Source of the DNA: Legionella sp. MW5194
GTDB taxonomy: Bacteria > Pseudomonadota > Gammaproteobacteria > Legionellales > Legionellaceae
Reading direction: 5' to 3'
Length of the DNA stretch: 64,000 bases
Assembly (NCBI RefSeq): GCF_016864235.1
Contig: NZ_CP045732.1
Coordinates: 1,674,001 to 1,738,000, forward strand
Below the pieces are notes generated by a model. It was not told the origin of the DNA, ran no database searches, and was given only the letters and a program-made list of their open reading frames with translations. This document shows positions 18,278 through 27,940 of this stretch, in pieces. Every line of letters starts with the position of its first letter. Within the stretch, counting starts at the first letter, position 1. A program made the position numbers and the translations under genes.

Positions 18278-19024
18278 GTGATTGTGGATGAGTCGATGGA
18301 ACAATTTGAGCAGGCCTTAATCAATGCCGGCACTGTTTCGGAATGCGATGACGCCTTAAGGCATTTTTTGGCAAAGAAAGGGATCACCACGTTTTCCTTT
18401 ACTTATTACGCCTACAATCCTGTCGCGGTCAATCAGTTAAAATACGACACATGCTCCGCCAATTTTAAATCCTGGCATGATCATTACCTCGCAGAAAATT
18501 ACAACAACATTGACAATACCCTGCGCTATACCTATAACAATCAATTGCCGGTGTATTGGAACTTACAGCAGCAATTGCGGCAGGCCACGTCCGACTCCGA
18601 GCGGCAAATGCGTCTTGATTCCATTGCCTTTGGCGCAGAATGCGGCTTGTCCGTTCCCATCCACGGTGCTCATAATAATTTTGCCATTTTGCTGCTGGTC
18701 CAAATGCAGGGCCAGCAGTGTGGTCTTGAGCAACCGAAACGCCACTATGAATTCATGGTGGCGGCCCAACTTTATTACCATTACTTGCAGACGCATTTGT
18801 TTGAACAGGTCAGCGAGCAACAAAGTTTTAAACTCACTCAACGCGAAATTCAGTGCCTGCTGTTAATCGCCCGTCAATACTCTGTGCGGGAAATGGCTCA
18901 GGCTCTGGAATTAACCGAAAGAACGATTAATTTTCATATTCAGAAACTGAATAAAAAGCTTGGTGTTAAGAACAAATACCAGGCTTTGTCCAAAGCCATG
19001 ACCCTGCAGTTGTTGCCCCTTTAA
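18278..19024 (+). CDS. LuxR-family transcriptional regulator (LuxR solo)
   Basis: About 248 residues. The N-terminal half has the autoinducer-binding layout W..HYL..NYNNID...R......P.YW, keeping the conserved W, Y, D and W positions of LuxR/TraR but with Asn in place of the Pro after the key Asp. The C-terminal LuxR-type helix-turn-helix (LTQREIQCLLLIARQYSVRE, ELTERTINFHIQKLNKKLGV) is intact. No luxI-type synthase is present. Start uncertain: GTG at 18278, or ATG at 18296 with GGATGA upstream. A chitinase-like gene follows by 78 bases on the same strand and may be a target. Confidence 0.82.
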   Translation: MIVDESMEQFEQALINAGTVSECDDALRHFLAKKGITTFSFTYYAYNPVAVNQLKYDTCSANFKSWHDHYLAENYNNIDNTLRYTYNNQLPVYWNLQQQLRQATSDSERQMRLDSIAFGAECGLSVPIHGAHNNFAILLLVQMQGQQCGLEQPKRHYEFMVAAQLYYHYLQTHLFEQVSEQQSFKLTQREIQCLLLIARQYSVREMAQALELTERTINFHIQKLNKKLGVKNKYQALSKAMTLQLLPL

Positions 19025-19102
19025 TACCCCTGTCAGAAATGACAGTGCTCAAAAGCAATCCTTGGAGGGTAAAATTTACGCAGTTATAACCAAGGGGCGA
19101 TT

Positions 19103-20611
19103 ATGAATCCATTTAAAAAGTTGTTAGTGACTGCGATCAGTGTGCTTCCTGTCTATGCGCATGCCGATTTAACCCTGTATACCACCAGTTGGTCCATGTA
19201 TGGGCAGAACCCCTATGAGTACGATGGCGCCTACAAAAACAATCAGCCTTATGGGCAACTGAAATACGTCAGTAACCCGGACATGGTGGCTCAATTCAAC
19301 AAAGCGGATGTGGTGGTCTGGAGTTTTATGCAGGTCTGGAATTCCAATGATCCAGAGCAAGCCAAATACGCCATACCAAAACGTTGGGATGGCTTGATGC
19401 ACTTTGATGACTTGTGGGCTGAGTTACCGCTTGAAGGCTCGTGGATAAGTAACCTTCCTCCAGAAACCAAAGCATTCCTCACCTTCTGTAAAGCGAATGA
19501 AGGCGCCTGTTCCGCAGTCCAGACCAATGGCAATACGGGCGCAAAAGAGCTCTTTAATTACACCGACCAAAAAGGGGTAGGGCAACTTAACAGTTTTGGC
19601 GCTTTTATCAATTCCAATAAATTCACGGCCAAACGCATCATTGCCATCGGCGGGGCCAATACGCCCGAGAACAAAGCTGTCAGCACCGCGACTTACGACG
19701 CTATTTTTGCCAACCAGGATAAATTTTTAAATCAACTAAGCGCCTGGATGACGAATTTTAAAAACTTAAAAGGCGTCGACTACGATTTTGAGCCGCCCAT
19801 TGACTTACAGACGGGTGGTCAGCTTCCACCGGATTCACGCACATTAAGCGATTACAAAAAACTGTTTAACCTCATTAAAGCCAGTCGCAGTAAATTAGGC
19901 AAGGACGCGTACATCTCTGTCACAATCACCGTCAATAAAGACTACTTAACCGCCATCGATCAATCAGTGGAGGGCGGGTGGTTTAAAACGATAGCGCCTT
20001 ATGTCAATAGCGTAAATTTAATGACGTATGATTTGCATGGCACCTGGGGGCATGACAGCGACCCCTACACCGCCTTGCATGCGTACCTAATGCAGCCGCA
20101 AAGCCAGCACAAGGATGAATTTGCCATCAATTATGGGACGGATGAAATCACACGACAGGTCCTGTCGTTCGGTATGCCGAAAGACAAACTCCAGGTTGGT
20201 ATCGCTGCCTATGGGCGAGGCTATGCCGGGGTTGAAGCCGGTGAGAATGCCAGTCAGCCAGGATTTGAACAACCCTGGACAGGGGCAAGTCATTTTCCCG
20301 CAGCCTACAGCAATCAGGATGGTATGGTACCGTATAACAGCATTGATAAACTCATGAAGGACTTCGGTTATCAAACGTATTCAGTCAATGCAGAAGACGA
20401 GGAAGGTAATTTGGTGGTGGCTGGTGCCTATCTTTACAGTGACAAGGCAAAACAATTCGTCGGGTATCAGTCGCCTGAGACCGTCAAGGCCTTGTGTGCA
20501 TTCGTCAAGAAAACACAACTTAAGGGGGCCATTATGTGGAGTGCGGACACGGATTTATCCGTCTTTAACCCCAATAGTCTTGTAGCTGTTTACAAGCAGA
20601 ATTGTCAATAG
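19103..20611 (+). CDS. Exported GH18 chitinase-like glycoside hydrolase
   Basis: 502 residues with signal peptide MNPFKKLLVTAISVLPVYAHA. The GH18 barrel shows IIAIGGA (strand 3, normally SxGG), the catalytic segment KGVDYDFEPP with Glu230 as likely acid (the first Asp of the usual DxxDxDxE is Lys), NLMTYDLHGTWG, VGIAAYGRGY and GAIMWSADTDL. Expected to cleave chitin or other GlcNAc polymers outside the cell. No separate chitin-binding domain is evident. The substituted first Asp leaves room for altered activity. Legionella chitinase is a known type II secretion substrate, and gspF-K lies 9 kb away. Confidence 0.85.
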   Translation: MNPFKKLLVTAISVLPVYAHADLTLYTTSWSMYGQNPYEYDGAYKNNQPYGQLKYVSNPDMVAQFNKADVVVWSFMQVWNSNDPEQAKYAIPKRWDGLMHFDDLWAELPLEGSWISNLPPETKAFLTFCKANEGACSAVQTNGNTGAKELFNYTDQKGVGQLNSFGAFINSNKFTAKRIIAIGGANTPENKAVSTATYDAIFANQDKFLNQLSAWMTNFKNLKGVDYDFEPPIDLQTGGQLPPDSRTLSDYKKLFNLIKASRSKLGKDAYISVTITVNKDYLTAIDQSVEGGWFKTIAPYVNSVNLMTYDLHGTWGHDSDPYTALHAYLMQPQSQHKDEFAINYGTDEITRQVLSFGMPKDKLQVGIAAYGRGYAGVEAGENASQPGFEQPWTGASHFPAAYSNQDGMVPYNSIDKLMKDFGYQTYSVNAEDEEGNLVVAGAYLYSDKAKQFVGYQSPETVKALCAFVKKTQLKGAIMWSADTDLSVFNPNSLVAVYKQNCQ

Positions 20612-20653
20612 GAGTATCTCCGCGCTCTATACCCGTAGAGCGCATGATCCCCT

Positions 20654-23600
20654 CTATTTTGAGATGGTTTGATTCACTGTCCAGGGCGATTTCTCTTCCA
20701 GAAGTTTTATGACCGCAGCGATAGCCACCGGCTTCGAAAAATAAAAACCCTGAACCTTGTCGCATTGATGCTGGTTTAAAAACTGAATTTGATGTTCTGC
20801 TTCAACACACTCGGCCACCACCGACAGACCAATGGCATGAGACAGGTTAATGATGGAGCTGACGATGTCGGAGTCTACCTTGTCCCCTGGGACATTCTTA
20901 ATCAGAGTCGGGTCGAGTTTCAAGGTATCCAGAGGCAGTTGCCGCAGGTAATTCAATGATGAAAAGCCTACTCCAAAATCATCCAGAGTAATCGATACGC
21001 CCATTTCTTTTAGCTGCAGAATAATTCGCTCACTGTTTTCCATACTGCGGATAAGTGAATTTTCGGTGATTTCAAACTCAAGCTGTTTGGCGGCTACCCG
21101 GGTTTTTTGAATGATGTTTTGCACCGTCTGAATAAAATCATATTCTTCCAGCTGCTGAGATGAAAAATTCACAGCCAACTTGATGGGGTGGTTGTATTTT
21201 TTGATGCTGTGCAGGAATTGTTTGTATTCCATGCAGGCAAGTTCAAATGCCCTCTCGCCAATGGGCTTGATAAGCCCGGTTTCTTCGGCAACAGGCAGGA
21301 ATTGATTAGGATAGAGTATCCCGCCGTCATGGGACGGCAGGCGCAGCAATGCTTCGATACTGACCATGCGCCCGGTGCGTAAATCGTATTGCGGTTGATA
21401 GTGCAGAATCAATTTGTCCTGCTCCAGTGCTTCGCGTAATAAATTTTCAATGTCCAGCTTATCCTGCAGACGATGCACCATGTCATAATTAAAAAACTGG
21501 TAGTTGTTGCGCCCCGCCTTTTTGGCACAATACATGGCAATGTCAGCATGCTTGATTAACGCCTGCTCATCAGTGCCGTCATCGGGCCAGATACTGATGC
21601 CAATACTCCCGGTGACAAACAGTTTGTGCTCTTCAATTGTCACCGGTTCATTGAGTTTTCTTAAAATCCGTTTGGCGACTTTGGTGGCTCCCACGCTGTC
21701 AGTCACCCGTTTTAACATGATAATGAATTCATCGCCGCCCAATCGTGTGGCAATATCACCGGCCTGAATGACATTGCTGATGCGTTTGGCAATGATTTGT
21801 AAAAGCATATCGCCAATTTTATGCCCCAAGGCATCATTGATTAATTTGAAGCGATCCAAATCGAGAAATAACACGGCCAGCTTGGTTTGTCCGGCGGTAT
21901 TGCTGAGCCAGTCCTTCATGCTCGACAATAATTGCTGGCGGTTGGCGAGGCCGGTTAATGGATCATAATAGGCGATTTGCTCAAGCTCGATGTTTTTTTG
22001 CTCCAATTTGTTTCTGGCCATGCGAAGATTAATCAGGTTATTAATTCGCGCCTTGAGTTCCTCAGCGGCAAAGGGTTTGGTGATGTAATCCTGAACGCCA
22101 CTACGCAGTAATTTCAATCGAAATTCTTCATCGTTTTTAGCCGTGAGCAAAATCACAGGGGTATCGGCTAACTCGACCTTCTGGCGAAGGTTTTCAATTA
22201 ATTCTTCACCGCTCATCCGAGGCATCATGGCATCGGATAAAATTAAATCCGGTTTGTGGGCTACGGCTTTGTTAAACCCTTCCAGCCCATCAGTGGCGGA
22301 GATGACATAAAAATCAGTGGATAATACCTCCGCAATGAAGCGATTCATGTCGATATTGTCTTCAACAACAAGCACTGTCGGTTTTTCACTCATATTGATC
22401 TGGACTTCGGCCGTTTCTGAGGGTTTAGCCACCGGTTTCAATGACAACACGGTGGATTTACTCATCTCATCCAAGGCCGGATCGTAGCTGTCTAATGACG
22501 CGCGGCTAACCGATACACCTGCGGGTGCATTCAAGGGCAATTCCACAATGAATTCCGCGCCGCCGGATTTGGATTCTTTGACAAACACGTTTCCTTTCTG
22601 CAGTTCAACAAAGTCTTTGACAATGGCAAGTCCCAAGCCGGTACCGCCATGTTTGCGTGTCTCGCCACCTTCAACCTGACTGAAGCGCTCAAAAATAACC
22701 TCATACAATTCTTTAGGAATGCCAGGGCCGTTATCGCACACACTGATAATGGCCTTGTGATCATCGTGAGATACTTTGCAGACAATCAAACCATGAGCAG
22801 GGACAAATTTAAACGCATTGGATAACAGATTAAGGAGAATATGCTGCACTTTTTCCGCATCAACTTCAGCAATCAAAATAGGCGGGCTTTGGACATTAAA
22901 ATGAATACCTTTGTCTTCGGCCAGGCTGTTAAAGTTCTCGGCAATGACACGAATCAATTTGGCCAGATTAATTTCCTGATAATTAAGCACCATTTTTCCG
23001 GCATCGAGCTTAGCGATATTGAGCAAATCATTCACATGTTTTAACAGAATATGTGCATTGTTGCTGATGATTTCCATGGGTTTATGCATGGATAAGGGCA
23101 GGGAAGGATCCTTTTTCATTTTCTCAAGAGGTCCGAGTATCAGCGACAACGGGGTACGCAGTTCATGGCTCATGTTAGCGAAAAACTGCGTTTTTAATTG
23201 ATTTAATTCGTTAAGCTGCCTGTACAACACCTCTTGTTGGGTTTTCTTTTGCTCAAGCTCCTTGATCGCGGCCCGTAATTGCTTATTGGCTTCCTGAATT
23301 TCCTGGGCCCTTAAAAAAATTTCCATCTGCATGCGTTCCGTACGGCTACGCAGTTCCTCTGTCAGCTTATTTTGCTCAGTCCCCGCCTGTTGCAGGTGGA
23401 CAAATTCAGTGACATCCTTGACGCGATGGATGATGTAGAGCAATTCATTGTCTTGATTAAGTACCGGCACATTCATCGGACTCCAGTACCGCTCTTCAAA
23501 CGCATCACCTTCCGACTCAGGTCTTCGGATATCGTATTTTTGTACCGCCATGGTATCCGGGGCTTTGGTTTGCAAAACCCGTTGCAAGGAAGCCCTAAGG

Positions 23601-23815
23601 TTATTGACGCCGGTGGGGCTTGCTTCATTGGGATTATCCGGGAATACATCAAAGAGATAGCGGCCAAGGATTTGCTCTCGTGTCACCAGCGTGGCTTTCA
23701 GATAGGCATCGCTTGCAGCGATAATATGAAGCGCACTGTTTAGAACCAGATATAAGTCGGGAGTGGATTCAAACAAGACTTTAAAATCAAGCGGTTCCTT
23801 CAAATGATTTGACAT
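20654..23815 (-). CDS. Hybrid PAS-histidine kinase-receiver-GGDEF-EAL protein
   Basis: 1053 residues, no clear membrane segment. Order: PAS (about 10-145), coiled coil (145-210), HisKA with His217 in FFANMSHELRTPLS, HATPase (about 315-430; CDNGPGIPKE, GGTGLGLAIVKDF), receiver (about 479-598, phospho-acceptor Asp528 in LILSDAMMP, Lys in ITKPF), GGDEF (about 613-785; RLGGDEF at 691-697 intact, I-site RxxD replaced by QAGD), and EAL (about 795-1045; EALLR at 821, FEITEN, LDDFGVGFSSL, LKLD, AECVEAE, VQGFYF all present). Probably a cytoplasmic sensor that both makes and degrades c-di-GMP under phosphorelay control. It stands alone with a 235-base upstream region. Confidence 0.92.
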   Translation of the reverse strand: MSNHLKEPLDFKVLFESTPDLYLVLNSALHIIAASDAYLKATLVTREQILGRYLFDVFPDNPNEASPTGVNNLRASLQRVLQTKAPDTMAVQKYDIRRPESEGDAFEERYWSPMNVPVLNQDNELLYIIHRVKDVTEFVHLQQAGTEQNKLTEELRSRTERMQMEIFLRAQEIQEANKQLRAAIKELEQKKTQQEVLYRQLNELNQLKTQFFANMSHELRTPLSLILGPLEKMKKDPSLPLSMHKPMEIISNNAHILLKHVNDLLNIAKLDAGKMVLNYQEINLAKLIRVIAENFNSLAEDKGIHFNVQSPPILIAEVDAEKVQHILLNLLSNAFKFVPAHGLIVCKVSHDDHKAIISVCDNGPGIPKELYEVIFERFSQVEGGETRKHGGTGLGLAIVKDFVELQKGNVFVKESKSGGAEFIVELPLNAPAGVSVSRASLDSYDPALDEMSKSTVLSLKPVAKPSETAEVQINMSEKPTVLVVEDNIDMNRFIAEVLSTDFYVISATDGLEGFNKAVAHKPDLILSDAMMPRMSGEELIENLRQKVELADTPVILLTAKNDEEFRLKLLRSGVQDYITKPFAAEELKARINNLINLRMARNKLEQKNIELEQIAYYDPLTGLANRQQLLSSMKDWLSNTAGQTKLAVLFLDLDRFKLINDALGHKIGDMLLQIIAKRISNVIQAGDIATRLGGDEFIIMLKRVTDSVGATKVAKRILRKLNEPVTIEEHKLFVTGSIGISIWPDDGTDEQALIKHADIAMYCAKKAGRNNYQFFNYDMVHRLQDKLDIENLLREALEQDKLILHYQPQYDLRTGRMVSIEALLRLPSHDGGILYPNQFLPVAEETGLIKPIGERAFELACMEYKQFLHSIKKYNHPIKLAVNFSSQQLEEYDFIQTVQNIIQKTRVAAKQLEFEITENSLIRSMENSERIILQLKEMGVSITLDDFGVGFSSLNYLRQLPLDTLKLDPTLIKNVPGDKVDSDIVSSIINLSHAIGLSVVAECVEAEHQIQFLNQHQCDKVQGFYFSKPVAIAAVIKLLEEKSPWTVNQTISK

Positions 23816-24050
23816 CGTGCAACTCCTCCATGAGTTTAAGCAACGCCAATGTACGCTTAGGCTTTTGAGTCTGACTTAAGCAGAATTATCTCTCTATATA
23901 ATAGCCTTTTTTTAATAAAAGAGGGGATAAAATGCGCAAAAAATGACGAGTAGAGGTTTTTTTTGTGTTTCCCGTGCCAAAAAATGGTTATGTTTTGCCC
24001 ATTTCCCCGGTTAAAACGTGAAAACCTTTTAAATAAAAGACAAAAAGGAA

Positions 24051-25202
24051 TTAAATGGACAACTCTTCCTTGATTAACTCATCAATGGATAAATCTGCCT
24101 GCTCACTGGATAATTCACGCCTTAAAACCCGAAGACGGTGCACCATGGCCCTGGCCATGTCATGATCATGCAACAAGTCGTCAATGAGGTGTGTAAGCTG
24201 GGCTGGATTGCAGTCATATTGCAATAATTCGGGTACGATCATTTGATTTTTTAGCAGATTACACAGACCCAGGTATTTTACTTTAATTAATTTAGAGGCC
24301 GCAATGTAGGTTAACAGGGAGGCTTTATAGATGATGCACATGGGTTTAGCCAACAAAGCGCACTCCAGTGACGCGGTACCGGACGCAACGACCACACAAT
24401 CACTGCAGGCTGCTGCATCAATCGCCTGCCCCTCAATAAAGGAGATGGCAACCTGGCTATGGGTAAAATACGAACGAATTAAGGAAGCATCGATGGTGGC
24501 CGCGATTGGAATGACGAAATGAACATCATGATACTGTCTGCCAAGTTGCTCCGCGGTCTTTAAAAGCACGGGCATGTGCCGGTCAATTTCGTTACGTCGG
24601 CTGCCTGGAAGTAACGCAATCAGGCGCTTATCAAGTGGTAAATTCAAAGACATTCTGACCGATGCCAGGTTGTCGTAGACGGGTATTTTATTGACCAGCG
24701 GGTGCCCGACAAACGAGACGGTTACCTTCTCCTGTTGATAAAGACTCTTTTCAAAGGGCAAGATGACCGCCATGCGATCAACGCACTCCCGGATAGTGTG
24801 GATGCGATTGGCCTTCCAGGCCCAGATTTGTGGACTGATGTAATAAACAATGCGCAAGCCCAACACGCGTTTGGCATAGCGGGCCAGGCGCAAATTAAAC
24901 CCAGGGTAATCAATGAGAATAAGTAAATCTGGCTGAACCGTTTGGAGGTGGTTTTTGATTAATTTCCACGCCTTTTTGATAACCATGAAGTGGCGTACCA
25001 CCTCGGTAATGCCGGTGACGCCGAAACTGGCTAAATCGCTAATCACATTGACCCCGGCCTGCTGCATGTGACGGCCGCCTATGCCGCTTAATTCAAGCGT
25101 GGGATTCCAGGCAAGAAGGTTGGACACCAGCGTTGCGGCGTGAGCATCCCCTGACTCCTCACCGGCAACAATGACAACCTTTTTAGGCTGTGGATTAGTC
25201 AT
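24051..25202 (-). CDS. lpxB: Lipid-A-disaccharide synthase
   Basis: GT19 enzyme that joins lipid X and UDP-2,3-diacyl sugar at the inner membrane during lipid A assembly. 383 residues from the ATG at 25202; the longer frame begins with TTG. Motifs: VVIVAGEESGDAHAA, LILIDYPGFNLRLA, YYISPQIWAWKANRI, LLPGSRRNEI, VVASGTASLECAL. The ATG lies 1 base after the stop codon of the upstream Gfo/Idh-family gene, so the two are translationally coupled. Legionella carry more than one lpxB; which copy this is cannot be seen here. Confidence 0.95.
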   Translation of the reverse strand: MTNPQPKKVVIVAGEESGDAHAATLVSNLLAWNPTLELSGIGGRHMQQAGVNVISDLASFGVTGITEVVRHFMVIKKAWKLIKNHLQTVQPDLLILIDYPGFNLRLARYAKRVLGLRIVYYISPQIWAWKANRIHTIRECVDRMAVILPFEKSLYQQEKVTVSFVGHPLVNKIPVYDNLASVRMSLNLPLDKRLIALLPGSRRNEIDRHMPVLLKTAEQLGRQYHDVHFVIPIAATIDASLIRSYFTHSQVAISFIEGQAIDAAACSDCVVVASGTASLECALLAKPMCIIYKASLLTYIAASKLIKVKYLGLCNLLKNQMIVPELLQYDCNPAQLTHLIDDLLHDHDMARAMVHRLRVLRRELSSEQADLSIDELIKEELSI

Positions 25203-25203
25203 T

Positions 25204-26181
25204 TCAGGCCACAAGGCGGGAGAGGATTAACGAGGTAATCTGACTCGCCGTAGCCAGGGCATTGCGGCCGTCCACCCCGGTCACCAGTGGTGTGCTGTTT
25301 TCTTTAATCGCATCGACAAAGGATTTGATCTCCTCGAGCAGGGCATCGCTTTTTTCAAAGGTGGACTCCTCACAAACCACATTGGGAATACCGGGAAACA
25401 TTTCTTCCTGACCTTTACGAAACAGAGCAAACTGTTTGGCATGGTAATCAATGGAAATGTAGCAATCAGGCTGAAAAATACGCGTTTTACGCTCGGTTTT
25501 AAAACTGACACGGCTTGCCGTGACATTAGCGACGCAGTGATTTGCGAACGTGATTCTGGCATTGGCAATATCAATAGCCGATGAAAGCACGGGTGCACCA
25601 TGGGCATCAATGTGGATAATGGAACTTTTAACAATGGATTGAATCAAATCGATATCATGGATCATCAGATCCAGAATCACATTCACATCGGCGCCTCGCG
25701 GATTAAACGGTGCCAGACGCTGCGATTCAATGAACAGGGGATTAACCAGGTATTTTTGCAGGGCAAGGTGCGCGGAGTTAAATCGTTCCAGATGGCCGAC
25801 CTGCAGTTTCACCTGATGCTGTTCAGCCAGTGCGATGAGTTCATCGGCCTGTTCAACGGTTTCGGTGATGGGTTTTTCAATGAGAACATGAATGCCTCGG
25901 CTTAAGCATTGTTTGGCAATTGCATAATGTTGCGTGGTGGTGGCCGCGATACTGACGGCATCCACCTGATCCAAAAGATCGGCAAAATCATAATAGGCAG
26001 GTACACCTAACTCCTGGGCAACGTCATCGGAAGCGGTTTGGTTCACATCACAGACACCCACCAATTTCACATCGGGCACCATTTTGTACTTTTGAGCATG
26101 GAATCGACCCAGGTAGCCAACCCCAATCACGGCACATCGTAAAACACTCATGATTAACAGCGTAGAAAAATTTGTGCGCAT
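25204..26181 (-). CDS. Gfo/Idh/MocA-family NAD(P) oxidoreductase, candidate GnnA
   Basis: About 325 residues. The Rossmann start CAVIGVGYLGRFHA, the EKPIT catalytic-Lys segment and the H-D-I-D block (LMIHDIDLI) are intact. It is coupled to lpxB. In Acidithiobacillus and Leptospira a Gfo/Idh enzyme, GnnA, oxidises C3 of UDP-GlcNAc so that GnnB can make the diamino sugar found in lipid A, and Legionella lipid A contains that diamino sugar. A GnnA role is therefore a good inference, not proven; no gnnB is in the window. Start: ATG 26181 has CCAGGAAA upstream, while the family-typical ATG 26151 (MSVLRCAVIG) has no ribosome site. Confidence 0.75.
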   Translation of the reverse strand: MRTNFSTLLIMSVLRCAVIGVGYLGRFHAQKYKMVPDVKLVGVCDVNQTASDDVAQELGVPAYYDFADLLDQVDAVSIAATTTQHYAIAKQCLSRGIHVLIEKPITETVEQADELIALAEQHQVKLQVGHLERFNSAHLALQKYLVNPLFIESQRLAPFNPRGADVNVILDLMIHDIDLIQSIVKSSIIHIDAHGAPVLSSAIDIANARITFANHCVANVTASRVSFKTERKTRIFQPDCYISIDYHAKQFALFRKGQEEMFPGIPNVVCEESTFEKSDALLEEIKSFVDAIKENSTPLVTGVDGRNALATASQITSLILSRLVA

Positions 26182-26254
26182 GATCGCATTTCCTGGGTGA
26201 TAAATCAATTTTAAATGGTTATTATTGCCAGTCTTTCTACCCAGGGATACATAA

Positions 26255-26830
26255 ATGGAAAATTATAGTGCGGGTGTCGATGAGGTGGGACGAGGACCCT
26301 TGGCCGGTCCTGTCGTAACCGCCGCGGTGATTTTGAAACGGCCGCTGGAGGGATTGACTGATTCAAAAAAATTGACGCCTAAAAAAAGAAAAACATTGGC
26401 AGAACAAATCAAGAAAGAAGCGGTTTGCTTTGCCTACGGGAGAGCTGAAGTCAGTGAAATTGACGAGCTCAATATCCATTGGGCAACGTTGCTGGCCATG
26501 AAGCGGGCAGTGGAGGCGTTGGCTATCAAGCCGGCCCGAGTATTGGTGGATGGCCTGCACAAACCCAACATTGACATTCCCTGTGAAGCGATTGTCCAGG
26601 GGGATTTATTGATTGCGGAAATCAGTGCGGCATCGATTCTGGCAAAAGTCTCACGTGATGAGGAAATGGAACAACTCGACAGCCTCTACCCGGGATATGG
26701 CTTTGCTGTCCACAAAGGGTACTCTACGGAGATGCATCGCCGTTTATTGCTTGAATTGGGTCCCTCGCCCATTCACCGCAAATCCTTTGCGCCCGTGACG
26801 CAATTATTCGCCGAACAGGCGTCAGGATAG
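26255..26830 (+). CDS. rnhB: Ribonuclease HII
   Basis: Cleaves RNA in RNA-DNA hybrids, including single ribonucleotides. 191 residues, the normal length. Active-site motifs [14 protein letters not shown] (Asp and Glu), VLVDG and [16 protein letters not shown] are present. Its 3' end overlaps that of convergent mrdB by 9 bases. It is not next to lpxA or dnaE as in enterics but still faces away from the lpxB unit. Confidence 0.96.
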   Translation: MENYSAGVDEVGRGPLAGPVVTAAVILKRPLEGLTDSKKLTPKKRKTLAEQIKKEAVCFAYGRAEVSEIDELNIHWATLLAMKRAVEALAIKPARVLVDGLHKPNIDIPCEAIVQGDLLIAEISAASILAKVSRDEEMEQLDSLYPGYGFAVHKGYSTEMHRRLLLELGPSPIHRKSFAPVTQLFAEQASG

Positions 26831-27940
26831 GGCAGTGAACAGGATACGATGCGAACTGATGGACATCAAAATGCCAAAGCTGGCTAAAAAAGTCACCATA
26901 GCCGTTCCACCATAGCTGACCAGAGGCAATGGAATGCCTACCACGGGCAATATGCCCGTCACCATACCGATGTTGACGAAGGCCGATAAAAAGAACGTCA
27001 TGGCCAGACTGGCAGCCAATAGCCGGGTAAAACTCGTCTGAGCCTGACGGGCAATGTACAGGCCGCGCAACGACACCAGAATAAACAACAAGATTAATAG
27101 CATGCTACCGACAAAACCAAACTCTTCACCGCTCACAGCAAAAATAAAATCGGTGGCATGCTCCGGTAAAAAATTGAGGTGCGACTGACTCCCTGCCAAC
27201 CATCCCTTGCCAAACGCACCGCCTGAACCAATGGCGATTTTCGATTGAATAATGTGATAACCTGATCCAAGCGGATCCTGCTCTGGATTTAACAGCGTGT
27301 AAATACGCTGGCGCTGGTAATCATGCATCACATGCCACAGCAAGGGGGCTGATAATCCCGCCAAAACCAGGAGTACTAACAGAATACGGAAACTGATGCC
27401 GGCCATGAAAATAACGCTTAAACCGGCGAAGACGACCATAATGGCAGTCCCCAAATCAGGTTGTTTGGCAATTAACAGCGCGGGAACAAAAATAATGACC
27501 GCGGCAATCAACAGGTTTTTAGTGTCGATGGGGATGGGCTTGCGGTCAAAAAACCAGGCAGCCATCATCGGCACCGCCAATTTCATGATTTCAGAAGGTT
27601 GAAAACGAAAGACGCCCAAATCCAGCCAGCGTTGCGCGCCTTTACCGATTTTACCAATGACCATAACCGCCAGCAGCAAGGCGAGACCCACTCCGTAAAT
27701 CCAGGGCGTCCAGATTTTATATTTGTGGGGAGGAACCATGGCAAAAACCATCATAATGCCGATGGCAAAGGAGAGACGCATCAGTTGCCTTAATACCATC
27801 CCCAGGTTTTGATTGGAGGCGCTGTAAAGAATCAGCATGCCAAAGGCGATGACCCCAAGCAATAAACCCAGCAGTGGCAAATCAACATGGATGGCTTTGC
27901 TGGTAAAGCGATAGACTGGACGGGCTTGTCGTTGATTCAT
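26822..27940 (-). CDS. mrdB: Rod-shape SEDS glycosyltransferase RodA
   Basis: Peptidoglycan polymerase of the elongasome, partner of PBP2. 372 residues with about 10 membrane segments. SEDS motifs are visible: [54 protein letters not shown] and [13 protein letters not shown]. It overlaps the mrdA stop by 4 bases (ATGA), giving coupled expression. Confidence 0.96.
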   Translation of the reverse strand: MNQRQARPVYRFTSKAIHVDLPLLGLLLGVIAFGMLILYSASNQNLGMVLRQLMRLSFAIGIMMVFAMVPPHKYKIWTPWIYGVGLALLLAVMVIGKIGKGAQRWLDLGVFRFQPSEIMKLAVPMMAAWFFDRKPIPIDTKNLLIAAVIIFVPALLIAKQPDLGTAIMVVFAGLSVIFMAGISFRILLVLLVLAGLSAPLLWHVMHDYQRQRIYTLLNPEQDPLGSGYHIIQSKIAIGSGGAFGKGWLAGSQSHLNFLPEHATDFIFAVSGEEFGFVGSMLLILLFILVSLRGLYIARQAQTSFTRLLAASLAMTFFLSAFVNIGMVTGILPVVGIPLPLVSYGGTAMVTFLASFGILMSISSHRILFTALS

